The translations under genes were made by a program, and so were the position numbers. The notes under the pieces are model-generated. The model was not told the origin of the DNA, did no database searches, and saw only the letters and a list, made by a program, of their open reading frames with translations. DNA of 12,427 nucleotides from an uncultured Prevotella sp. (GTDB lineage Bacteria; Bacteroidota; Bacteroidia; Bacteroidales; Bacteroidaceae). Where the stretch lies: assembly GCA_900762125.1 (NCBI GenBank), contig CAAFFL010000238.1, positions 1-12,427 of the forward strand. Direction: 5' to 3'. Shown here in pieces: positions 1 through 5,920 of this stretch. The number at the start of each line of letters is the position of its first letter. The first letter of the stretch is position 1.

Positions 1-1
1 A

Positions 2-97
2 CTGAAGCACACCATCCCTGGCGACTTCAACCTCGTTGGTGTGAAGGAGGTGGAAAGCCTAGCTGGTGGAAACGCTAACGGAAGAGTGCAGAGATAA
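2..97 (+). CDS. kdgK: PfkB-family sugar kinase, C-terminal end (probable 2-keto-3-deoxygluconate kinase), partial
   Basis: The frame starting at base 2 runs open from the window edge to TAA at 95-97 and gives 31 residues ending in AGGNANGRVQR. It contains KHTIPGDFNLV, a C-terminal pattern I recognise from PfkB/ribokinase-family 2-keto-3-deoxygluconate kinases of Bacteroidetes. KdgK phosphorylates KDG to KDPG in the cytoplasm, and the next gene (eda) cleaves KDPG, so the neighbourhood supports the assignment. The 5' end and the catalytic GAGD region lie outside the window. The family call rests on the short tail and on context; the exact sugar specificity is inferred. Confidence 0.75.
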   Translation: MKHTIPGDFNLVGVKEVESLAGGNANGRVQR

Positions 98-159
98 TCG
101 AGAACAACGAGAACGTCGAGGAACTCGAGAACATCGAGGCCCTCGAGAACCTCGAAAAA
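97..159 (+). repeat. 9-bp minisatellite, seven units, between kdgK and eda
   Basis: Seven consecutive 9-nt units follow the pattern NNCGANNNN: ATCGAGAAC, AACGAGAAC, GTCGAGGAA, CTCGAGAAC, ATCGAGGCC, CTCGAGAAC, CTCGAAAAA. The array begins at the last base of the kdgK stop codon and ends 21 nt before the eda ATG. Its codon phase is the same as eda, and that frame is open from base 79, reading as (I/L/V/N)-E-(N/E/A/K) triplets, but it contains no ATG, GTG or TTG start. It is probably an untranslated spacer. The units can also pair locally (TCGAGG-C-CCTCGA, 134-146). Confidence 0.85.
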
Positions 160-180
160 CCAAAAACCAAAAGAAAGACA

Positions 181-852
181 ATGGCAAGATTCAATAAGAT
201 TCAGGTGATGACCGCCATGAAGGAGACCGGCATGGTGCCCGTGTTCTTCAACAGCGATTTGGACATCTGCAAGAATGTGATTAAGGCATGCTACGAGGGT
301 GGCGTGCGTGTGTTTGAGTTCACTAACCGTGGCGACTTCGCCCACGAGATCTTTGGTGAACTGGTGAAGTGGGCTGCTAAGGAGTGCCCTGAGCTCATCC
401 TTGGTGCCGGCACCGTCATCGATGCCCCGACGGCAGCGCTCTACATCCAGCTTGGTGCTAACTTCATCGTTGGCCCGAACTTCGTACCAGAGATTGCACC
501 CGTTTGCAACCGTCGTCTGGTGCCTTACTCTCCCGGTTGCGGCAGCGTGACGGAGGTGAGCAACGCTCAGGCCGCTGGCTGCGACGTGACGAAGGTGTTC
601 CCCGCTGGCAATGTTGGTGGTCCGTCGTTTGTGAAAAACATCCTCGGTCCGCTGCGCTGGAGCAACATCATGGTTACTGGTGCTGTGTCACCCGACAAGG
701 AGAACCTCACCGAGTGGATCAAGAGTGGCGTGCTCTGCGTGGGCATGGGTTCGAAGCTCTTCCCGAAGGACGTCATCGCTGCCAAGAACTGGCAGGCCAT
801 CACCGACAAGTGCGTGGAGACCCTGGGGTATATCAAGGCAGCTCGTGCCTAA
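181..852 (+). CDS. eda: KDPG aldolase (2-dehydro-3-deoxy-6-phosphogluconate / 4-hydroxy-2-oxoglutarate aldolase)
   Basis: This class I aldolase of 223 residues splits KDPG into pyruvate and glyceraldehyde 3-phosphate through a Schiff base, in the Entner-Doudoroff and uronate-degradation routes in the cytoplasm. Visible family marks are Glu46 in VFEFTNR (general acid/base position, with Arg50 for phosphate/carboxylate binding), GAGTV at 76-80, and the Schiff-base lysine Lys138 in TKVFPAGN. The length matches the compact single-domain TIM-barrel family. The ATG at 181 follows an A-rich stretch (ccaaaaaccaaaagaaagaca) with no Shine-Dalgarno sequence, as is usual in Bacteroidetes. It lies 83 bp after kdgK on the same strand, so the two are very probably co-transcribed. 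A strong terminator follows 12 bp after the stop. Confidence 0.95.
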   Translation: MARFNKIQVMTAMKETGMVPVFFNSDLDICKNVIKACYEGGVRVFEFTNRGDFAHEIFGELVKWAAKECPELILGAGTVIDAPTAALYIQLGANFIVGPNFVPEIAPVCNRRLVPYSPGCGSVTEVSNAQAAGCDVTKVFPAGNVGGPSFVKNILGPLRWSNIMVTGAVSPDKENLTEWIKSGVLCVGMGSKLFPKDVIAAKNWQAITDKCVETLGYIKAARA

Positions 853-864
853 CTGAACCATACG

Positions 865-898
865 GCCCATGCAGACACCCTGCATGGGCTTCTTTTAT
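865..898 (+). terminator. Rho-independent terminator of the kdgK-eda operon
   Basis: A perfect 10-bp stem, GCCCATGCAG (865-874) with CTGCATGGGC (880-889), encloses the loop ACACC and is followed by TTCTTTTATTT. It lies 12 bp after the eda stop. An in-frame ATG of the following kinase frame (869) sits inside the left arm, which argues against that ATG as the kinase start. Confidence 0.9.
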
Positions 899-910
899 TT
901 GTTGGTCATG

Positions 911-3900
911 ATGCCTTGGCATAAACATCTTTGGATCAACGTTATATCTATTGTGTGTATAGCGTTGCTTTCAGCTTGTAATGGTCACAACAGAGTGTCT
1001 GTCGACGAGCTGAATGAGAAGGCTTATGCCTGGCATTATCGTGACCTCGACTCCGCAAAGCTGTTTGCCGACAGTGCTTACAACCTGTCGAAGGACTACG
1101 CCACCGGTCGTGCCGAAGCGATGAACAACCGTGCGTTCATCTCCATTGCCAAGATGAACTATCGCCTGGCTGCGAGACAGTTAGATTCCGTCTTTAGTAT
1201 CACCGATAACCAAATAGAACTCCTTATTGCCGACGTGCAACAGATGCGCCTGTGCCAGCGTGAGAGTCGCAACCAGGACTTCTACGACTATCGGGAGCGG
1301 GCCCAGCGACGTATGCGACGCATCAACGACGAGGCTATGCAGTGGACGACGCACGAACAGAAGCGCATCGACTACGGCTTCTCCGAGTTTTACATTGTTG
1401 CCTCCACCTATTTTTATTATGTAGGACTCACGCAGCAGTCCATCGACAACATGGCGGAGATCAACCCGGAAAGCAACATCGTTCGTGACACGGCGCAGAT
1501 TCTCAACTATTGGTACAACGTCGGCGCCGGTGGCATCCTTACACAAGGCACCGCGAAGCAGATTGCCCAGGATGAATTCGACTATCTGCTTCGATGCTAT
1601 GCATGGGCACAGAAGTATCACTATGTTTATTGGGAGGCGCAGGCCCTGCAGAGCATGAGTGAGCATCTACAGAGTCCAGATGAACTAAAGCGTCTCATCC
1701 GTGACAACCTCCCAGCAGTGCAATACATCAACTCCGACAATATGCCCGACTCGCTCTTGGCGGGTAATCTGGCGCAACGTGCACTGGATATCTTCACTCG
1801 CTATAGTGATGTCTATCAGATTGCCGGTGCCAACCGTACGCTGGCGGAGTGCTATTGGCACATTGGCGACAACCGTTCGGCGCTCATCTGCCTCAACCGG
1901 GCCCTCAACGACAACCGCGCCATCCATCAGGCACCCGACCTCGTGGCCTCCATCCGTGAGTACCTCTGTCTGGTCTATTCAGCGATGAACGACAAGGTCA
2001 ACAGTGACCGAAACCGAAACCTATACCTTGATGTACAGGAGCAGACACGGCAGGACCGAGAGTTGGAGGCACGTGCGCGACAACTCAATGTCTCGTCTAG
2101 GCAGTTGAATCTGATGTTGCTGGCCGTGCTGCTGATGATTGTCATCGTCCTGGTATTGCTCTATGCCTTCAGCTACATGCGCCGTCGCAGTGATGAACGG
2201 TTCTCCCTCGACTCCTTGCTTGAGCCGCTTCGCCAGTGGCAGGAGGAAAACAGAGCCAAGAGTGAGGCTGTGGCAGAGAAACATGAAGAGATCACCGAGC
2301 AGACCAATGTCGTGCGTCTGCATTTGACGCAGAACAAACGCCGCAACCTGGAGCAACGGGCCAAGATCCAGCTGGTCAACAGCATCACGCCCTTCATCAA
2401 CCGGATGGTCAATGCGGTGGAGCGCTTGCAGAAAGAGCAGAAGGAACAGAAGGCTGCTATGGACCCGGTTGATGGTCAGACGAAGGAGCAGTCCATGGAA
2501 GCCCAGACCCAGCTCATGGAAGCCCATGCCCAACGCTATCAGTACATCTCCGACCTTGTCGATACCATTAACGACTACAATGCCGTCCTCACACAGTGGA
2601 TACAGATGCGGCAGGGTGACATCTCGCTGAAGATCGAGAGCTTCCCCCTGCAACCTTTGTTCGACATGTTGTCGCGAGGGCGGATGAGCTATCAGATGAA
2701 GGGCGTGACACTCGATGTCAAGCCCACTGAGGCCGTGGTGAAGGCTGACAAGACCCTGACGCTCTTCATGATCAACACCATTGCCGACAACGCCCGGAAG
2801 TTCACTCCTGCCGGCGGCACCATCACTATTGGTGCCGAGGAAGGCGAGGGCTATGTCGAGGTGAGCATTGCCGACACGGGACAGGGCATGACCGAGGAAC
2901 AACTCTCGCATGTTTTCGACCGAACCTATACCGGTGGCCATGGCTTTGGATTGAAGAATTGCAATGGCATCATCGAGAAATACAAGAAGATCAGCCGCAT
3001 CTTCGCCGTCTGTGCTATCAAGGCGGAGAGCCGACTGGGGCAGGGGACGCGCATCGCCTTCCGTCTGCCAAAGGGCATCGCATCCCGTGTGCTGAAGGGC
3101 ATCGCCCGCATCATTATTGGTTTGCTGGCCTTTGCTGGAGCACTGCTACCATCCAATAGCTTCGCCGGGACAACGAAAGCCCGCCAGTTTGCTGATAGTG
3201 CTTACTTCTGCAACATTAATGGGCAGTATGCTCGCACCTTGCAATTTGTCGACTCATGCCAGAAGTACCTCTCGGAACGGGACACCTCGACACGGTTGGA
3301 CATCAGCAACGAGGCCGCCGTGGCCGCACTGGCGTTGCATCGGTGGGACGACTACCATAATTATAATAAGGTATATACCCAGCTCTTCCGACAGGCCAGT
3401 ACCGACAATAGTCTCCCCGACTATGTCCGGATGATGCAGCGCAGTGAAGGCAACAAGACCGTAGCTATCATCTTGCTGGTGCTCTTGCTCATCATCATCT
3501 TCCCAGCTTACTATTTCCTCTACTATCGTCATCGGCTCAACTATCGTTTCTGCATCGATCGCATCAATGCTATCAACCGCCTGCTGCTCTCCGATGCCAG
3601 TGACACGGAGAAGCTGACGGGCATCAAACGCCTGGGCGACTTCAACCGTTTTAGCCTTTCCGATGAACAGAAGCGCAATCTCACTGACATCGTGACCCTC
3701 ATCGAGCAGGCCTTGCGACTATCCATCAAGGAGACATCACAGCAACAGACCGATATCGAATTGGCGGAGGATGACCTACGACGCATGGAGATGGACAACG
3801 ACCGCCTGCATGTCTCAAACTCCGTGCTCGACAACTGCCTCTCGACGTTGAAGCATGAGACGATGTACTACCCCTCACGCATCAAGCAACTCATCGATGG

Positions 3901-4369
3901 CACCGACCGCAACCTCGAAGGTATCGCCGAACTCTCATCCTTCTATAAAGAGCTCTATGGTGTGCTTTCCCTGCAAGCCATGCGACAGATTGGTCCCATC
4001 CGGCTGGACAAGGACATGACCGACTATCTCTTCGAACTCTTAAAAAAGCTCAACAATGACCAAGAGCCTCAGCGCGAGATATCAGAAAATGGCGCCCTCA
4101 GCGTTGTAAAGGTAATGCTCAATGCCTTCAAGGTCAGCCCCGAGGAGTGCCAGCAGCTTTTCACGCCCTACACCCGTGACATCCGTTTCCTCCTCGTCCG
4201 GCAGATCGTCCGCGAGATGGGTGAGGCCACGAACCTCCGAGCCTGTGGTGTCGATGCTACGCTGGAGAATAGCCAGCTCGTCGTCCAGCTCACAGTACCG
4301 AAGCGTTGTTTGGATTTCAGAAAACAATATAAACAAAAAGAAAAACATATATTGAAATATTTTCTATGA
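911..4369 (+). CDS. Large TPR-type sensor histidine kinase with lipoprotein signal and two kinase-like halves
   Basis: From ATG 911 the protein has 1152 residues (ATG 908 would add one Met). A lipobox LLSAC puts the lipidated Cys at 23. A helical TPR-like region follows to about 395, then membrane segment 1 (401-423) and Arg424-426. Next come a coiled coil, a DHp-like helix reading LVNSITPF at 488-495 (no His where the phospho-acceptor is expected), and a complete HATPase: N-box Asn622/Asn627, G1 box DTGQGM 655-660, G2 box GGHGFGL 675-681. A signal-peptide-like segment (726-753), a second TPR-like stretch, membrane segment 3 (851-872) and an H-box-like LKHETMYYP (His982) follow. The last ~80 residues look like a degenerate HATPase. 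The order resembles Bacteroidetes kinases that I recall carrying DUF5112/DUF5113 domains; that is from memory, not a search. It overlaps the regulator gene by ATGA, so the two are probably coupled. The signal sensed is unknown. Confidence 0.85.
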   Translation: MPWHKHLWINVISIVCIALLSACNGHNRVSVDELNEKAYAWHYRDLDSAKLFADSAYNLSKDYATGRAEAMNNRAFISIAKMNYRLAARQLDSVFSITDNQIELLIADVQQMRLCQRESRNQDFYDYRERAQRRMRRINDEAMQWTTHEQKRIDYGFSEFYIVASTYFYYVGLTQQSIDNMAEINPESNIVRDTAQILNYWYNVGAGGILTQGTAKQIAQDEFDYLLRCYAWAQKYHYVYWEAQALQSMSEHLQSPDELKRLIRDNLPAVQYINSDNMPDSLLAGNLAQRALDIFTRYSDVYQIAGANRTLAECYWHIGDNRSALICLNRALNDNRAIHQAPDLVASIREYLCLVYSAMNDKVNSDRNRNLYLDVQEQTRQDRELEARARQLNVSSRQLNLMLLAVLLMIVIVLVLLYAFSYMRRRSDERFSLDSLLEPLRQWQEENRAKSEAVAEKHEEITEQTNVVRLHLTQNKRRNLEQRAKIQLVNSITPFINRMVNAVERLQKEQKEQKAAMDPVDGQTKEQSMEAQTQLMEAHAQRYQYISDLVDTINDYNAVLTQWIQMRQGDISLKIESFPLQPLFDMLSRGRMSYQMKGVTLDVKPTEAVVKADKTLTLFMINTIADNARKFTPAGGTITIGAEEGEGYVEVSIADTGQGMTEEQLSHVFDRTYTGGHGFGLKNCNGIIEKYKKISRIFAVCAIKAESRLGQGTRIAFRLPKGIASRVLKGIARIIIGLLAFAGALLPSNSFAGTTKARQFADSAYFCNINGQYARTLQFVDSCQKYLSERDTSTRLDISNEAAVAALALHRWDDYHNYNKVYTQLFRQASTDNSLPDYVRMMQRSEGNKTVAIILLVLLLIIIFPAYYFLYYRHRLNYRFCIDRINAINRLLLSDASDTEKLTGIKRLGDFNRFSLSDEQKRNLTDIVTLIEQALRLSIKETSQQQTDIELAEDDLRRMEMDNDRLHVSNSVLDNCLSTLKHETMYYPSRIKQLIDGTDRNLEGIAELSSFYKELYGVLSLQAMRQIGPIRLDKDMTDYLFELLKKLNNDQEPQREISENGALSVVKVMLNAFKVSPEECQQLFTPYTRDIRFLLVRQIVREMGEATNLRACGVDATLENSQLVVQLTVPKRCLDFRKQYKQKEKHILKYFL

Positions 4370-5091
4370 AGGACTTTAATATTATCATCGTAGAGGATGT
4401 GCCGCTGGAACTGCGTGGCACGGAAGGCATCATTCGCGCAGACATTCCCGAGGCGCATATCATCGGTACTGCCGACAGTCAGACCAGCTATTGGCGGCTG
4501 ATGAAGCAACAGGTGTCCGACCTCGTGCTTCTCGATCTTGGTCTCAATGGCAGCACCACCGTTGGCGTGGAGATCTGCCGGCAGACGAAGGAAAACTATA
4601 AGGATGTGAAGGTGCTTATCTTCACGGGCGAGATCCTCAACGAAAAGCTTTGGGTCGATGTTCTCGACGCTGGTTGCGATGGCATCATCCTCAAGAGCGG
4701 CGAGTTGCTCACCCGTGGCGATGTTGCAAGCGTCATGGAGGGCAAGCGCCTCGTCTTCAACCAGCCCATCCTCGAGAAGATCGTTGAGGTGTTCAAGAAG
4801 GCTGTCAATGGCGACATTATGCGCCAGGAGGCACTCATCAACTATGAGATCGATGAGTATGACGAGCGGTTCCTCCGACACCTCGCCCTGGGCTACACCA
4901 AGGAGCAGATTACGAATCTCCGTGGCATGCCCTTCGGCGTGAAGAGCCTGGAGAAGCGGCAGAATGACCTTGTGCAGAAGCTCTTCCCGGAAGGCAATGG
5001 CCGCATGGGCGTCAATGCCACGCGACTCGTCGTCCGGGCTTTTGAGCTCCACATCCTCGACATCGACAATCTCCATCCCGACGAGAACTAA
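4366..5091 (+). CDS. Response regulator, receiver plus LuxR-like DNA-binding domain
   Basis: This 241-residue protein has an N-terminal receiver domain with all the usual residues: acidic pair Glu10/Asp11, phospho-acceptor Asp57 in LVLLDLGL, Thr87 in IFTGE and Lys110 in LKSGE. A linker helix (about 133-160) leads to a C-terminal helical region (about 163-232, DERFLRHLALGYTKEQITN) that resembles a GerE/LuxR helix-turn-helix but is divergent. It is therefore probably a DNA-binding transcription regulator phosphorylated by the preceding kinase. Its ATG overlaps the kinase stop by four bases, which suggests translational coupling and a fixed stoichiometry. Target genes are not shown; the small membrane gene 52 bp downstream is the nearest candidate. 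Receiver assignment is firm, the DNA-binding assignment moderate. Confidence 0.9.
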   Translation: MKDFNIIIVEDVPLELRGTEGIIRADIPEAHIIGTADSQTSYWRLMKQQVSDLVLLDLGLNGSTTVGVEICRQTKENYKDVKVLIFTGEILNEKLWVDVLDAGCDGIILKSGELLTRGDVASVMEGKRLVFNQPILEKIVEVFKKAVNGDIMRQEALINYEIDEYDERFLRHLALGYTKEQITNLRGMPFGVKSLEKRQNDLVQKLFPEGNGRMGVNATRLVVRAFELHILDIDNLHPDEN

Positions 5092-5105
5092 TAGAGGGTA
5101 CTAAT

Positions 5106-5121
5106 GTGACGTTGTGACGTT
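5106..5121 (+). repeat. Perfect tandem octamer GTGACGTT x2
   Basis: Two adjacent copies of GTGACGTT (5106-5113, 5114-5121) lie in the 52-bp gap between the response regulator and the AbgT-like gene. Their position upstream of a start codon would suit a regulator-binding site, but two copies of an 8-mer could be chance and no clear promoter box is seen here. Confidence 0.5.
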
Positions 5122-5143
5122 TGTTACTTTTTATCTGTAATCG

Positions 5144-5779
5144 ATGAAACGACTGACGGTTGAAAACTGGATCTATCGGCTGACCCTGCTGGCAGTATTG
5201 CTTCAGGGTGTGCTGGTGTTGGCGTCGTGGCTATGGGGTGCCGCGATGCCTGATAGCCAGGTGCGGTCGTTGCTCTCGTCGAATGGTATCCGATGGTTCT
5301 TCGGCGCATTTGTCACCAATGTGGCCTCGCCGTTGCTCGTGTGGCTCATCGTCATGACGATGGCCATCGGAGCCATGCGTGAGAGCGGCTTTTGGCGCAC
5401 GTTGCTCATGGCCGTTGGCGTTCGTCGGCAGGGTAGGGAACCCTTGACATCGCGCCAGACGTATGCGCTTCGTGGCAGTTTGCTGTTACTTGCGGTGGAG
5501 ATCGTAGCGATGGTTCTGCTCACCGTGTTGCCCCATGCCATTCTGCTCAGTGTGACGGGCGATTTGTTTCCAAGTAGTTTTTCGGTGAGTTTATTCCCTG
5601 TCTGCTGCTTTATCTTGATTACTTCTTCACTGGCATACGGACTCCTGAGTGGCCGTCTGCAGGGCCTTCACGACGTAGGGCATAGCCTCTGCGAAGGTTC
5701 CGATAATCTCATGCCATTGCTGTTGCTCTACGTGGTCTGTGTGCAACTCTATTGGTCCGTGGTCTATGTTTTTGGCTAA
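5144..5779 (+). CDS. Small AbgT-like integral membrane protein (possible shortened AbgT transporter)
   Basis: The 211-residue protein has about five hydrophobic segments: near 11-32, 49-75, 109-135, 144-170 and 187-210. Two stretches resemble the AbgT (p-aminobenzoyl-glutamate/sulfonamide exporter) family as I know it. LLSSNGIRWFFGAFVTNV followed by AIGAMRESGFW matches the AbgT pattern of a GIRW motif and a later ESG motif. SLAYGLLSGRLQGLHDV followed by a final hydrophobic helix matches the AYG...G...DV region. AbgT transporters are about 500 residues, so roughly half the fold, including one or both re-entrant hairpins, would be missing. There is no sign of a frameshift in or next to the gene, so it looks like a real short protein. 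Transport activity is doubtful. It is downstream of the two-component genes and may be co-transcribed. The membrane-protein call is firm, the family call moderate. Confidence 0.7.
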   Translation: MKRLTVENWIYRLTLLAVLLQGVLVLASWLWGAAMPDSQVRSLLSSNGIRWFFGAFVTNVASPLLVWLIVMTMAIGAMRESGFWRTLLMAVGVRRQGREPLTSRQTYALRGSLLLLAVEIVAMVLLTVLPHAILLSVTGDLFPSSFSVSLFPVCCFILITSSLAYGLLSGRLQGLHDVGHSLCEGSDNLMPLLLLYVVCVQLYWSVVYVFG

Positions 5780-5793
5780 AATAGCTTTTTTTT
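5775..5793 (+). terminator. Possible weak terminator after the AbgT-like gene
   Basis: GCTA (5775-5778) can pair with TAGC (5782-5785) across AAA, directly followed by eight T. The stop codon lies inside it. The U-tract is good but the stem has only four pairs, so termination is uncertain. Confidence 0.35.
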
Positions 5794-5806
5794 AACCTCT
5801 GAGCGC

Positions 5807-5836
5807 TTGTTATATCATAAATAATTTGTAATTTTA
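5807..5836 (+). promoter_or_regulatory. Candidate Bacteroidetes-type gyrA promoter
   Basis: TTG at 5807-5809 is followed after 19 bp by TAATTTTA (5829-5836). This fits the TTTG / 19-21 bp / TAnnTTTG arrangement with one mismatch in the -7 box. Transcription would begin near 5842 and give a leader of about 80 nt. A nearby TAATTTG (5822-5828) is an alternative box with poorer spacing. Confidence 0.35.
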
Positions 5837-5844
5837 CATGCTGT

Positions 5845-5886
5845 TTTGGAAAGGCCAAACGGCTCAGAAGAGCTAAAAACGGCCTT
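5845..5886 (+). promoter_or_regulatory. Stem-loop structures in the gyrA leader
   Basis: An outer stem AAGGCC (5851-5856) with GGCCTT (5881-5886) encloses an inner stem GCTC (5862-5865) with GAGC (5870-5873). An alternative hairpin TTTGG (5845-5849) with CCAAA (5855-5859) uses part of the same left arm, so the two folds exclude each other. No U-tract follows, so this is not a classical terminator. Regulatory function is inferred. Confidence 0.35.
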
Positions 5887-5920
5887 AAACGTGATTTTAA
5901 TAAATTAATAATAACATTCA

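Noticed and set aside
97..159. CRISPR array in the 9-bp repeats
   Set aside because: Units are 9 nt with no spacers and no cas gene is nearby.
869..910. Kinase start at ATG 869
   Set aside because: The codon lies in the terminator stem of eda, and a start there would bury the lipoprotein signal peptide behind 14 extra residues.
2021..2941. 306-codon minus-strand frame inside the sensor kinase
   Set aside because: The plus-strand frame carries the membrane segment and HATPase motifs; the antisense frame shows no domain.
4168..5076. 302-codon minus-strand frame across the response regulator
   Set aside because: The receiver domain on the plus strand has all catalytic residues, so the antisense frame is a shadow.
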